Source of the DNA: Rhyacophila brunnea
Taxonomy: Eukaryota; Arthropoda; Insecta; Trichoptera; Rhyacophilidae
Direction: 5' to 3'
DNA length: 64,000 nt
Assembly: GCA_022495005.1 (NCBI GenBank)
Contig: JAGYXB010000083.1
Location: 887,621 to 951,620, forward strand
Shown here: piece after piece, positions 38,215-49,800 of the stretch
Position numbering within the stretch: the stretch's first letter is position 1
Layout: every line of letters begins with the position of its first letter
Notes under the pieces: model-generated
What the model saw: the letters and a program-made list of their open reading frames with translations, nothing else
Told to the model about the DNA's origin: nothing
Database searches by the model: none
Made by a program: the position numbers and the translations under genes

Positions 38215-38427
38215 TTACGGCTTGCTGGCTAGTCTTAGAACCTCCCAATCGGTAATGTAATCATCCCAGGAAATCTTCATCGTACACCAATACCGTAACA
38301 TCTCGAAAGCCTCCAGTATTCTGACAGTCCGTTCCTTTAACATCCTGGTTTCAACTTCATTGTCCAGTACAGATTTAATATAGCACTTGAATGCCCCCCA
38401 TCGAATATGCAAACTTATATAGATCAA
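38215..38427 (-). pseudogene. Non-LTR retrotransposon C-terminal fragment
   Basis: A minus-strand ORF includes ILEAFEMLRYWCTMKISWDD and YITDWEVLRLASK. This resembles the conserved end of non-LTR reverse-transcriptase ORFs (…KLEAFEMWCYRRMLKISW…VTNEEVL…) recalled from RTE/CR1-type elements. Only about 70 residues remain and I see no adjoining reverse-transcriptase core. Confidence 0.55.
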
Positions 38428-40010
38428 TTGCAGATGAAACGTTTCATTTTTTCAGTAGTATTTCTTGTCATCACAATTATTCTTATCTTGATCTCATGGT
38501 CTGAATTGCGTGAGGTATTCACCCGATCCTCACCGGCTTACCCTCAATATACAGGTAGACGTTTTGGCTTACTGATAATGAAAATGGCAAATACAACATG
38601 TTTAGCACCATATAACTTAATTATATTATTCACTTTATGTAAAGATATTAATTAGTATATACATATTATTCTATATTCATATAACAAAATTAAATTGGCA
38701 TATTCTCAATTATATCTACTGGCAGTCATTCCACGATAAGTTGCATTTGGCCTGCCTATGCTACGCGATGACCAAATTATTTGCTGACAGTTCCACACGG
38801 TACAAACGTTGCTGAAGTGATCGCAGTAAATATAACCACAATCATTAATAATTGTAAAACACAGCATGTAATCGTTATATGAAACATTTTCTCGTATCTT
38901 AATCTAACCATTGACTCTTTTCTTAGGATAGGTTCAGTATTCAATTAATATAATATTTTATTATAAGTCATGGTAAATTATGTATTTATATTGTAATAAG
39001 AGTAATTTTAATTTTTATATAAAAAAAAACTGAATTGCAAAAGAAATGATCCAGCTAGCCATAAAGCCACGTTTCTGTGATGATGGTAACGTGTACTATA
39101 GGTACTATTTTAAATTATTAACACTTTCAAATCCTCACTATGCCTAAATTGATATGATGGATTTAATTATGTAATATATTTTTAAACCGTTTGACTTCAC
39201 TCTAAATCTGTGTGCAAATTATGGTCGGTTGGTAATTCATTACGATTTCAATTATTCATAAAATGTCTTTAATTATAAATACCCAAATATATGTCCATTT
39301 TTATTCCATGTATCTAAACGGATAAATGTTTATATGTTTAAAAGGCAGACTACTTAATTCAATAAAATAATTTAATGTAATTCATAGTATTTTATTTATT
39401 TCTGACTAACATTATGACTCATGACATTATGACTCATTCACTGCTGACTAGTTATTTACCACAACTCGGTCAGTGCTAAAGACACGCCTGGCTTGTAGCA
39501 ATTAACATGACTAGCTGAGCCAGGTGGCGGTCGCCAGTCTATCTCGCTAGGTCTTGCAGACGGCTTGGCGATGTTGGATTTTAATATAATTGTGAATATG
39601 CAGAGTTTTCCCTTCAGAATGGATTTTCATTCACCTCAGACAGTATGACATTTCGCTGATTTGTCAGTTTTACGATTTGCAAGCACTGTCAATATAAATT
39701 TGGGGTCATATATGTATAGTCTATTCTGGAGTGTGGCCTTCACAATATCCTCTGACATTCCTAAAAAAAAGTGTGTAGGAAATAATAATGTAATAAAAAT
39801 AATAAATGTGACAGCCATAAAAAAGTATTTAAAAAAAATCAAATTTGGAATATCACGTATAAGATAATTTACGTAGTGAATCGTACCAAGATTATGGTTT
39901 TCTCACCGGAAAAAAGTGCGCCAATGCCTACATTATAGGAGATAATTAAATGTGGTAATTATTGTTACTAATTCATATTAGACGTATTGATAGTTTTGAA
40001 ACAAAGTTAT

Positions 40011-40189
40011 TTTTGTTAATTCTACTCTAACTGAGTCATTTAGATTGACAGCTGTGTCGGACTGTAAACCCATCTACGGAATGATCCACTATATTATAAG
40101 TTGTATATTACATAATTAGAATAAGTTATAGTTGACTGTTTTGAAGATGGGTTTATAGCCCGACACAGTTAAAGTAGAATTAACAAAAA
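40011..40189. repeat. MITE with inverted ends
   Basis: TTTTTGTTAATTCTACT and TGTAAACCCATCT near the left, their complements near the right. The left arm has about 20 extra bases. Non-coding. Confidence 0.65.
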
Positions 40190-40374
40190 TGACTGTATAT
40201 CGAAAGAATTACAATGGAATTCTATCACGTAAACGCCAGTTCAATTAATGACTTAGAAGTAGTTTTCCATGGTTCAACAATAATTCAGAAATATGAATTT
40301 CTAATTTGATATAGTAGGGATTGAAATCCTGAACATAATTTTCTATCAATCCTGGATTACTCATTTTTATAATA

Positions 40375-40608
40375 CAGTAAAACCCCGTTAATACGAACAT
40401 GATTAATTCGAAATTCACTGTAAATCGAAATTTTTGCAAAAATTCATAAGATCTATTGAAGTAGAAATAGCGATTTTGAACAATTTTATAAAATTGGAAC
40501 AAGAAACTTTTACTTAAAAGTTTTACTATGTTTATGCCATGTATTTCGTATTTCGAATTTTTTTTCGATTTTCTGTCCCTTAGATTTTGAATTACTGAAC
40601 TTTTACTG
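40375..40608. mobile_element. pogo/Tc1-like MITE
   Basis: Ends CAGTAAAACCCCGTTAATAC and the complement of a decayed version, each beside TA. A related element is at 49008-49203. The end sequence resembles pogo/Tigger termini. Confidence 0.65.
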
Positions 40609-40622
40609 TACTGATTATTTTA

Positions 40623-41022
40623 TTACAACGTTTTTATTAGCTCGTATTCTTGTTTGTCCGGTGGTTGTTTGTCCAGTACAAATCTTGCAATCGATTTTTA
40701 ACTAACTTCCCGACAAGCTAGACATTTGAAACTTTTAGAATATACCAGAACACGATGCCAATGCATTCTTTTAATACTTTTAGCCATCATTAAGCAGAAT
40801 TGAATTCATTTTCAGTTAATTCTGTTTTGTATGGAAAGTTATTTCAGAAAAATCCGTAAAAAGTAAAAGACTATTATTGGTTGCTAAGGACATTTCAGTA
40901 TTCTATATTTGTTTGTTTGTTTTTTATTTACTTCATATCAAGTACAAGTTTGAGCATATTGAGCATAATAATTCAACAGAAAATTTAAAAACGTATATAA
41001 AAAGTTCTTTTTATCTTGTAAT
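40623..41022 (-). repeat. Dispersed repeat R2, copy 3
   Basis: Reverse-oriented copy of the repeat at 2518-2977, missing part of the central region. Confidence 0.65.
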
Positions 41023-41825
41023 TATTTATAAGTTAAAAGCTAAATCAAATCCTGAGATAAAAACATTTTCAATTTTGGGATTAAGAAATTGAATAGTATT
41101 TCAGTAATTCCAATACCAATACCTATATTTAGTAATTTGAATGAAAAAAAATTGGAGTCAATGAATGAATCAAATTATGGGAGTTTTAAATATGATCCGT
41201 GTGTGGTAAGGTAGACAATGTGTTTTTGTTCAATTGAAATAAAATACAGGATAGTCTTAAAAGTTGTCTGTATTTGTAAATATGACATTTAAATATTTAT
41301 AACAATATAGTTATATTTACACTTGGGAAACACAATTAAACTTTAACAGCTGTCCTGTTACAACAAAGATATAAAATTAATTTCATTCAGACTTGTCAAC
41401 TTAACAGTAACACTATGCAGGTTATTTTATTGCAATTAAATATTTGAAAGATTAATTCAATTCAAATAGATAAAACTAAACCATAATCGGGTTGAAAACA
41501 TATTCATTAATACGCACTACATGATATTACATTAAAAATAAAAATAAATAATTCACGATTTGAGAATGTGACGCGGAAAGGTTCCCACCCCCCCCGCCGA
41601 TATAAACCTTCAACGGCATATTATGGCGTTCACAAAAATATTTTTATATCATACACTGATATTAAAATTATAATATTCACACATAATCAGGTAAAAATAT
41701 AGTTATTCGTAAAAATATTTCATATTTCACGTTGTCACTTTGTGCACCATTGATACCCTGAAACAAAGAATCTAACATTATTATCTTCATATTATGAAAT
41801 CACTTCAATTATGGTAACGGTCAAT

Positions 41826-42728
41826 CAGTGGAGAAGGGTGGAGGTAGGCTGTTCCGCCATAATTAGTGCACACTAAACTTTATCAGTCAGACCTATTTGT
41901 TTTCATTGAAATAAGACTACAATTTACAGATGGTGTTGGTTAGTTTTTAAAATTCAATTAAACCCTGTGAAAACCAAACCATAACACACAATAGTCAAAA
42001 AATACTCTATTACGCTATTAAATCATACCATAACTTTGGATATTTTATAGATAGAATAATATTTTTTTATCTATTATAGTTTGGTTAAGGCATGGCTTAA
42101 GGCTATACTTCAGCTCGTGACTATAAAACGATCGTGACTACGCAACGCAAAGATTGTGCAAACAACGCGTGCGGAACAAAACATAATTTGTCATAAAAAT
42201 TCAACATGCATCCATTTAGTGTCATGTTTATTGTTCTATTAGTAATAATAATAATATATTCATTGACATGTTTTCTTTTTCAAGTAAATGGGTAACGTTT
42301 TTTAGTCATCTTTACACGATTTAAGAATTAATTCCCCCGTCGCCATCACAAAACAATTTGACGTGTTCACAGTTCGATTTTCGCTCTCCGATTGCCAGCG
42401 TGTCCAAAATTACGTGGCACCTATAGTTGAAAATTATGCTCTTAATGAATTTAAAAAAAATAACCAATAATATGCATTCTTAATCCAACGAAAACAAACA
42501 AGTATGAATGAAAAAGTGTGCACAATTTTGTCATATCGCCCAATGTATACCAAAACTATTATGGTTTGGTTGGGCAGGGTTTAATTGATTTTTAAAAACT
42601 AACCAGCACCATCATGCAATTTGTATTCTTAGTTCAATGAAAACAAATAACTATGACTGACAAAGTAAGTTTAGTGTGCACTATTTATCTTGGATCTTAA
42701 TAACAGCCTCCCCCACCCCTCACCCCTG
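41826..42728. mobile_element. hAT-type element H2, copy 2 (with nested module)
   Basis: Inverted ends begin CAGTGGAGAAGGGTGG and, on the other side, the complement of CAGGGGTGAGGGGTGG. Both continue to GGCTGTT and TAGTGCACACTAAACTT. It shares sequence outside the module with copy 1 in the same order. Flanking octamers do not match, so the duplication has decayed or the ends were altered. Confidence 0.7.
42097..42445 (+). mobile_element. TTAA-flanked module P1, copy 2
   Basis: Between TTAA at 42097 and 42442. Relative to copy 1 it is inverted while the host H2 sequence on either side keeps its order. About 20 bases of the right inverted end appear deleted. Confidence 0.7.
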
Positions 42729-42847
42729 AATAAAAATAAATTGTCCACATTATGAAAGCAGATTCACGGTAAAATAATACAATCAAATACAAAACGACAT
42801 ACTACTATCAGAGCTTTTAATCTGTTGAAGTATTCTAGCATAAATTA

Positions 42848-43373
42848 CAGTTGAACTTGGTTATTACGAGAAAGATGGGACCAACTAAATTTGCTCGTTA
42901 TAATTATTACTCGTTATATAACATTTTTCGCGCCATGTTCTATTTAAGAATAGAACATAAAAAATCTGAAAACCATCGTAAAAATCTCTGATACAAACAT
43001 GGCATTCATAAATTACAAAAGTAGGTACCTACTGACTTCACAAAGCTTAGATTTTTTACTTGCAATTTCAACCATATGCATGGATACTTCAATGTTGTCG
43101 GTGAAAACACCTATTAGGTAGTTAGACACATAACTAGTATCATAAACGTAATCCAATCCCGGCGGCATCGGTCAAGTTAACTGCCCAGTCGGATTTTATT
43201 GCTTAGGGTCGAAAATGTTGTTTTTAAACGATCGACACATTAACAGTTTTGCTCGGTATAACCGAGAAGTAGCTCGTTATAAAAGTAAATAAAGGTATGG
43301 AGAAAATCATCCTCATTACATCCGCGATCTCGCTATTTCCGTGATCGTAATAACTAATAACCAAGTTCGACTG
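42848..43373. mobile_element. pogo-like MITE, 526 bp
   Basis: Ends CAGTTGAACTTGGTTATTAC and the complement of CAGTCGAACTTGGTTATTAG, with TA on both sides. Internal repeats GCTCGTTATAA occur on both halves. Resembles Tigger-type non-autonomous elements. Confidence 0.75.
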
Positions 43374-43807
43374 TATGTATAAAATGTGTACAAAGAGATA
43401 AGGAAAATGATGTAACTAAAAAAACTTTGCACATTCACTTCATAATATAAGAAAAATAAACAACCAAAAAAAAAAATATCCTGTCATATTTAAAAGGGTA
43501 TTTTGTTTATGGGACGGAAGCACTAGCATGAATTTTAATTAAATAACAACGAGATTGAACTACCACGTACTGAAAGGAGAATCGTTTAATATCTATTACA
43601 AAATGTTTTTGGTATATATGAATTGGTAACTAAAGAAAGAATTATATTCTCTAAGTTGGCAGCATTGAATGCATTCTATATAAATAAAATGTGAATGCCA
43701 GAATTCGCAAAAACGCAAGACTGTTGCGCAAGTGAAACATTCGCAGGTAGTTGGAATAAATCACATTGGTGTGTGCCATACATAAAGGTAAAATGTAGTT
43801 ACCTAGA

Positions 43808-43896
43808 TTATTTGGTGGGCTCGTTAGGATTGGTGGAGCGACGTCGCTGTTGATGTGCCAAGGCTGCTGGTTGCTGAGTTATGTACTGAACCGTTC
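43808..43896 (-). CDS. Spt20: Spt20 terminal exon
   Basis: Acceptor GCGTTTTACAG (minus strand). Encodes TVQYITQQPAALAHQQ and a basic end, QRRRSTNPNEPTK, then TAA. Phase fits the upstream exon. It is the least conserved part, so supported by splicing and phase more than by homology. Confidence 0.65.
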
Positions 43897-46800
43897 CTGT
43901 AAAACGCAATATTCACTCAATGAATCAATCAATCAACCACCGTTATCTTATACAATACCATTTATATTATTATTTATTTCTGGGAATTCGCGGCCCACCG
44001 GGTACCGCCATTCTAACACCCCCCTGCATTTAATGGCCTAATGCATGAATAAAGTAAGTATAAAAATTAATAGTTTAGAATTCATCAGAATAAGTAAAAA
44101 TATACTGCAAAAAAAACATTTAACAACACTAATGCACAATTTTCCCATTAAAACTTCTCACTCCATTCACACAATTATTGTAGTATGTAACTTGAAATTT
44201 TGTCATCCATCCCTTTCCCATATTTACCTATCCTTGTCTTCCCACCACACAATTATTGACTACAATTATAACTTTACATAAACTCAAACAAAAACATACT
44301 GATAAAGTTCACTGAACGAAACACATACCAAAAATAATTTTTATGTGCGGTGAATACCGCGAGTGGTAATCATATTTTATAAAAAAAACTCTTTAAAGTA
44401 ACATGAATGAATATGGTATGTTAAAAAAAAATTTAACTGTTAATTGCCTGAAGACTGAAGCAAGAAGAAAATGAAGGTAGCAGAAGTCCTTTCCTAGCAG
44501 ATATGTGCGGACGCACTTAACGACTGTACTATGCTAATTATTTATTACTATGGCAATATTGTGCGCACGCCAAATGTAATTGAAAAGGGCTTCTGTTCTG
44601 CAATGTTCCAAAATGGTGTATTGAAGAAAATGACAAAGACGAAATGAGAGAATTTCTTCTTATTGAAGTTGAAGACTTCGGTATTTGTAACTTTTACATT
44701 TTATGCCATTTGATCTAATTAATCTGTAACGTACTCCATCTGAGTCGATACGTCTTCTACTGTAATTTTGAATGAATAACTAGACTTTCTAAATTTTACC
44801 TGGTACGGTGGCTGTGGTTGGTAATTTGTTTTGAATTTGTCGAGGTGCAACTCTAGGTCTCTGTACAAGTGTTAAAGGAGTTCCACTTTTCATTCCTCCG
44901 GCCATTAAATGAGCTGCAAATAGAAAAAAAAACATACAATTATACTATTCTATTCTAGTCTCAACTTTGTTAAGTAACAAATTCTAAGATAGATAAGTAC
45001 TGTTAGTCCACATACCCACCATGTGGTGAATGCAGCGCGATGTGCTTCAAGAGTGTTATGTGGCGCATTATAACAAATTATTCATGTTTTTTTGGAATGC
45101 GCATGCGCACTAGAGAATACGGGATGTTATTGTTTAATTTCAGTATTTAACTGAAACATATGTATTTTAATTGGCTGAGTACACTGAGGCATTACAAATT
45201 AAAACGAAAACACTAATCATCAATTACTTTATGATGCACGTCGTGTACTGTCACCTAGGGGCGGCATTGTATATGAAAGTATGGTGAAGCCGGCAAGTAT
45301 GGTGAAAAAGTATGGTGAAACAGGTTGGTAATCAATTTGCGGCAAAATTTCCACGTTAACATTATATTATATGGGTACGGTATAAAGATCAAAGTAAATC
45401 CTCCGTGATGCCCTGCATTTTTTTTATCGCGTCGCCATTTCTCGTGAGTTATCGGCTGCTGTCGGCATGCTTCATTCAGTTGTATGAGGAAGCCAAATCG
45501 TTGCCTATCTCTACTTTTAATACATCTATGACTGTCACGCTGTCACGGTGACAAAATGGTTTTGTCATTTTGCAGAATATTTTGAATCATCACGATCTCT
45601 GCAAATACTGCAAAGTAGCAAAATGCAGTACACCAAAAATATAGGTACAATACAAAAATAAATAAAATACTCACTGATAGGCAAGGACAGTAGGCTTTGT
45701 GTAGAGGGGGGGGTGGGTTGTGAGACAGGAACGGAAACCAAAAGTCCCGCTGGGCCGCCGCCTGCAGTCGACACATTCAATGACAGAGATATGGGTTGAG
45801 CCAGTCCTGGGATTTGAACCTGGAACGATTTCATTGTATATTTTCAATGATTTCAGTACGCAGATTATGTCATGGAACATTGCTGTTTTATTACTAGCAA
45901 CAGTGTGTATTATGAACCAGCGTCAAGACGATTGAATTGTAGTATTAAGTAGTAGTAAGTATTAAAATCAAAGAACATGCTTTAACCTTTTGACATTAAT
46001 TTGACATTAGTAAATCATTGTCAATTTTAAAACAAACAAAATCTAAACTACGCAATTCTAGACAAAACTTTTATGAAACTAATAAAATTGTGGAATCTTA
46101 AGTATCCTTCAAACATATTCACAATGTAATAATTAATGCAATTTATATCGGAGTTGTTTGGGCATAACCTGATAACTGTTTTTTTTTTGATTTTATGTTT
46201 AGAGTAAAAATTGGCTCACTATGGTATTATCTTACATTTGAATAACCTGATATCTGTATTTCATTTTAAAATGCTCAAAACTCTACCGTAATATGATGTA
46301 AACAAACACAGTGGTTAGTTTAGTATTACATATTATCATATTATCCTTATCATATTTTGATCACTGATAAATGAAATTATTTTCCAAATTAGTGGATTAT
46401 GTAATTGAAAAATTAATTTTTGTCATATTCTTCTTCATTTATTTATTTTAAAATGTATTCTCAATATTTGACAAAAAAATTGAACCGAAATTTATGGAGA
46501 CAAAATAATTCAAAGTTTAAAATTGCTCTCTTGTAAATTAACATTTTGCAGTTAACAGGTTATGCAATATATCCTATTTGACTGTAAGATGTTTAGGAAT
46601 TTAATGATCTCATACTCGTAACGAACATTGAGACCCTCGTCATCATTCGTGGATTCAAACACAGACTGAATAGAGATATCATTTATCGCAGATACAACAA
46701 AGCAACAGGTCTAAACTTTTTCGATTAAAGTACTCCAATGGAGGTATTCTATTAAAATTAAAATAAACACTGCTTTACCTGTACATTCTGAAGACTGGAC

Positions 46801-49800
46801 ATGATTCCTGTAATTTGGGGTTGAGTCGTCTGGAGAGAAGGGGAGGAGGGCGGAGGCGCCATGAGCCTCTCGAGTAGAGCGGAGGTAGGCGCCGAGACAT
46901 TCTTCTTGGAATTGTTCTCGGCGGCGATCGCAGCCGCGTTATTGGTCATGGCGGCTGGAGCGCTGTTCAGCATGCTAAGTATCGTCGCATTATTGCCTGG
47001 CCCCACTGCGTTGAGTGCTGCATTCGATTTTGATTTTGCCGCAGCACTAGCAGCTATATTAACATATAAATGATTGTTTGTTTTCAATTAAAATAATCAA
47101 CAAACGTTAATAATCAATGATTATGTAATTAAAATGTTTTACAATATGAAAAGTTACACTTTACTTTGTTTTGCTCTCCATTTCCATAATCTTCAACACC
47201 ATTGATCAATGTATGACATTTTTTATGACATACGCCCACACGGAAGACACAAATGGAATGAACAATGTGTTGCTAAAGTCGACATATAATAAAAGTCACT
47301 GTATCCCAGTGAAAGCTCCTCATATATTTTTATTCTGTAGGTACACAGACTACGGTTTCGGATGTATTTTAATGGCATTTGGTTAATCTTACGCAAACAA
47401 AAAAAATGTACATCTTGCTACATTGAGTTGTGCATGTTTATGGTGACTGGTGAGGTACATGCTGTTCAAATGTATATGGGCAGTATATGGCAAAATTTCA
47501 AAAAGTGAATGATAACTTATGAATAACGATTACACACATTGAGTGATGTTTTAAAAATCACAAGGGGGTGCTGTGCACTTGCATGTTCGAGCAGCTGCCA
47601 CTGTTCCCAACACTTGCTTGGATAGCTAAAACACCATCTACATAATATTATGTAACGACAAGTGGCAATATAAAAAGGTGCCTTCACTTAAGTATTCACG
47701 TGATATAGACCGTTTGGGATTTAGTCATTATGTATTTCCACGCAATGACTCTGGAAAAATTCATAACCCTATTCATTTACAGTTTCAACAGTATTCTAGT
47801 GTTTGAATATCATCAAGAAATGCTTTGTTGAGCTTTTCCTTTGATGAAAAAAAATCAACAATGACTTTTTTAAGCAGCTGTGTTCATTAGATTTGATCTA
47901 ATATTATTATCTATAGACTGACCAATGAATAGTCTTATACAAAAACTAAGTACCTACTCATCAAATTTATGTGAATTAAGCAAAAATCTTATTCTAAATG
48001 GTAAATCAATTATCATGACTAACCGGCGGCCTGTTGAAACTGATGCGCCGAATTCATAAGACTGGTGACGAGAGCGCTGATGGCGGGATTGGTGGTCCTT
48101 TGCTTGAGGGGGGTGGGCGGCTTCTGCTGCACGAGGCCCGTTTGAGGAGCTGTGCCCACCACCCCTGTTGCCTGCTGCCCCGCCCCCCGGAGTGCCAGAC
48201 CCTGCTGCAGGGTCAAGCCTTGCTGTGCTTGGAGAGTTGGAATTCGCTGAAGGGCGGCTTGCTGACTCTGGAGTGTCACTCCCTGTTGTCCCTGCAGAGT
48301 GACGTTGGGTTGGCCCTGGAGGGTGACCCCCTGCTGCAGTTGCGCGACGATCCCTGCCGGCGTCTGTAGGGGCTGGGGACTGCGTCGTCCCTGATTGGGG
48401 AGGACCTTGGGCTGCGGCTGCTGGCCTTGCTGGATGTGGATGATGGCCTGCTGTAGCTTGTGGGTATTGACAGGGTTAATGGGCTGCGGAGGATTGGTGA
48501 GCTGCTGCGCCAGAAGCTGGTTGGTGGCATGCTGCGCGTTCTGCAACTGAGCATTGTGGTGCGCGGCTGCGGCCAGCTGCTGCTGGGCATCGCCCGGAGG
48601 GTGCTTCATCCCGAGGCTAACATTCAAGTTAGTCTGGTGCAGTTGAATGTGCTGAATAGAGGGGGACGGCTGCGGAGATGGTTGGGGCTTGAGGCCCCCG
48701 GGAGATCGCTCCATCTGCCCCTGCCCCATCTGACTGTTGGTGGCTTGTAGGGGGTTTCCCGCCTGCTGCTGTTGCTGATTGGCCTGGAGTTGCTGCACAG
48801 TGGTAGGGGCCGCTTGAAGCTGCGCTTGCTAGAATAGAACACATCAACACGATTAAAATCATGTTACTTTGAATCACCAAGAACTTGAACGTCAATCAAA
48901 TAAAAAAATTATAGAAACATTCTGGTACGTACAGCTAAATATTATGGATTACGAACTTCGTTTGGATTACCAAATTTACAGAGGTTTTTAAAAAGATATA
49001 TATAATACAGTAAAACCCCATTAATACAAACATATTTAATTATAAATTCGCTGTAAATCGTTGCGAAAAATCATAAAATCTACTCATAGCGATTTTGAAG
49101 AACTTTTTTCCCAAGTTTTATTGTGTTTTTGCCATACATTTTGTATTTGGAATGTTTTTTTGAGTTTCTGTCCCTTCGATTTCGAATTAACGGGGTTTTA
49201 CCGTATGTATCAAACTTCAATAACATTTTTTTTAGATCTCAAAGTGAACCGCAGGCCAGAAAGCTCATCTATCTATACTTCAAATTTAGATCTTGATTTT
49301 ACAAAACATGTATTTTTGAATCCAGGAGACGTGGACCTGATAAACTAGATCTTGTCTCCTCATAAAAAGAGGACCATATTACCTGCCCCGTCAAGAAACC
49401 TTATATTTCTTCTTTTTTTGATTGTTTGAGTTCAGAACGTTCATCTATCTCATATCATCTTAAATCAATCAAAAAGAATGAAAAGAATCGACTAAATCAG
49501 AATAAAATAAATATGTGCTAACCAGCAGAGGCAAGTTGGCAGAGATCGTCCGTCTGTGGGCGTTGGCAGCTCCGGTGGCCAGGACGGTGTCTGCCTCATT
49601 AAGAAGAGAGGGGGCGGCGAGGGGGACGGGGGTGAGCTGCGGCAGGCGAGGGATCTGGTTCAGGGAGAGGGGGAGGGCATGCTGGGCGACAGATTGTGCC
49701 GCCGGGACGAGAGAGGGAGACGGAGACGGCTTCACTACTCCCACTACGGTCGGGAGAGACGACCCGCTGGGCACGGCACTAGAATTGTTAAACAGATCAT

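Larger units (their letters stand above)
32519..43807. other. Intergenic region between convergent Syt12 and Spt20
   Basis: Apart from the listed elements I see no host gene. ORFs in the track of this stretch (for example near 33185-33424, 35507-35776, 39636-39867) give AT-driven translations without motifs. The 3' UTR of the minus-strand Spt20 gene should occupy part of the right end. Confidence 0.5.

Noticed and set aside
48034..48750. Plus-strand ORFs of 96-111 residues and other minus frames
   Set aside because: Shadows of the GC-rich Gln-coding Spt20 exon; no splice or homology support.
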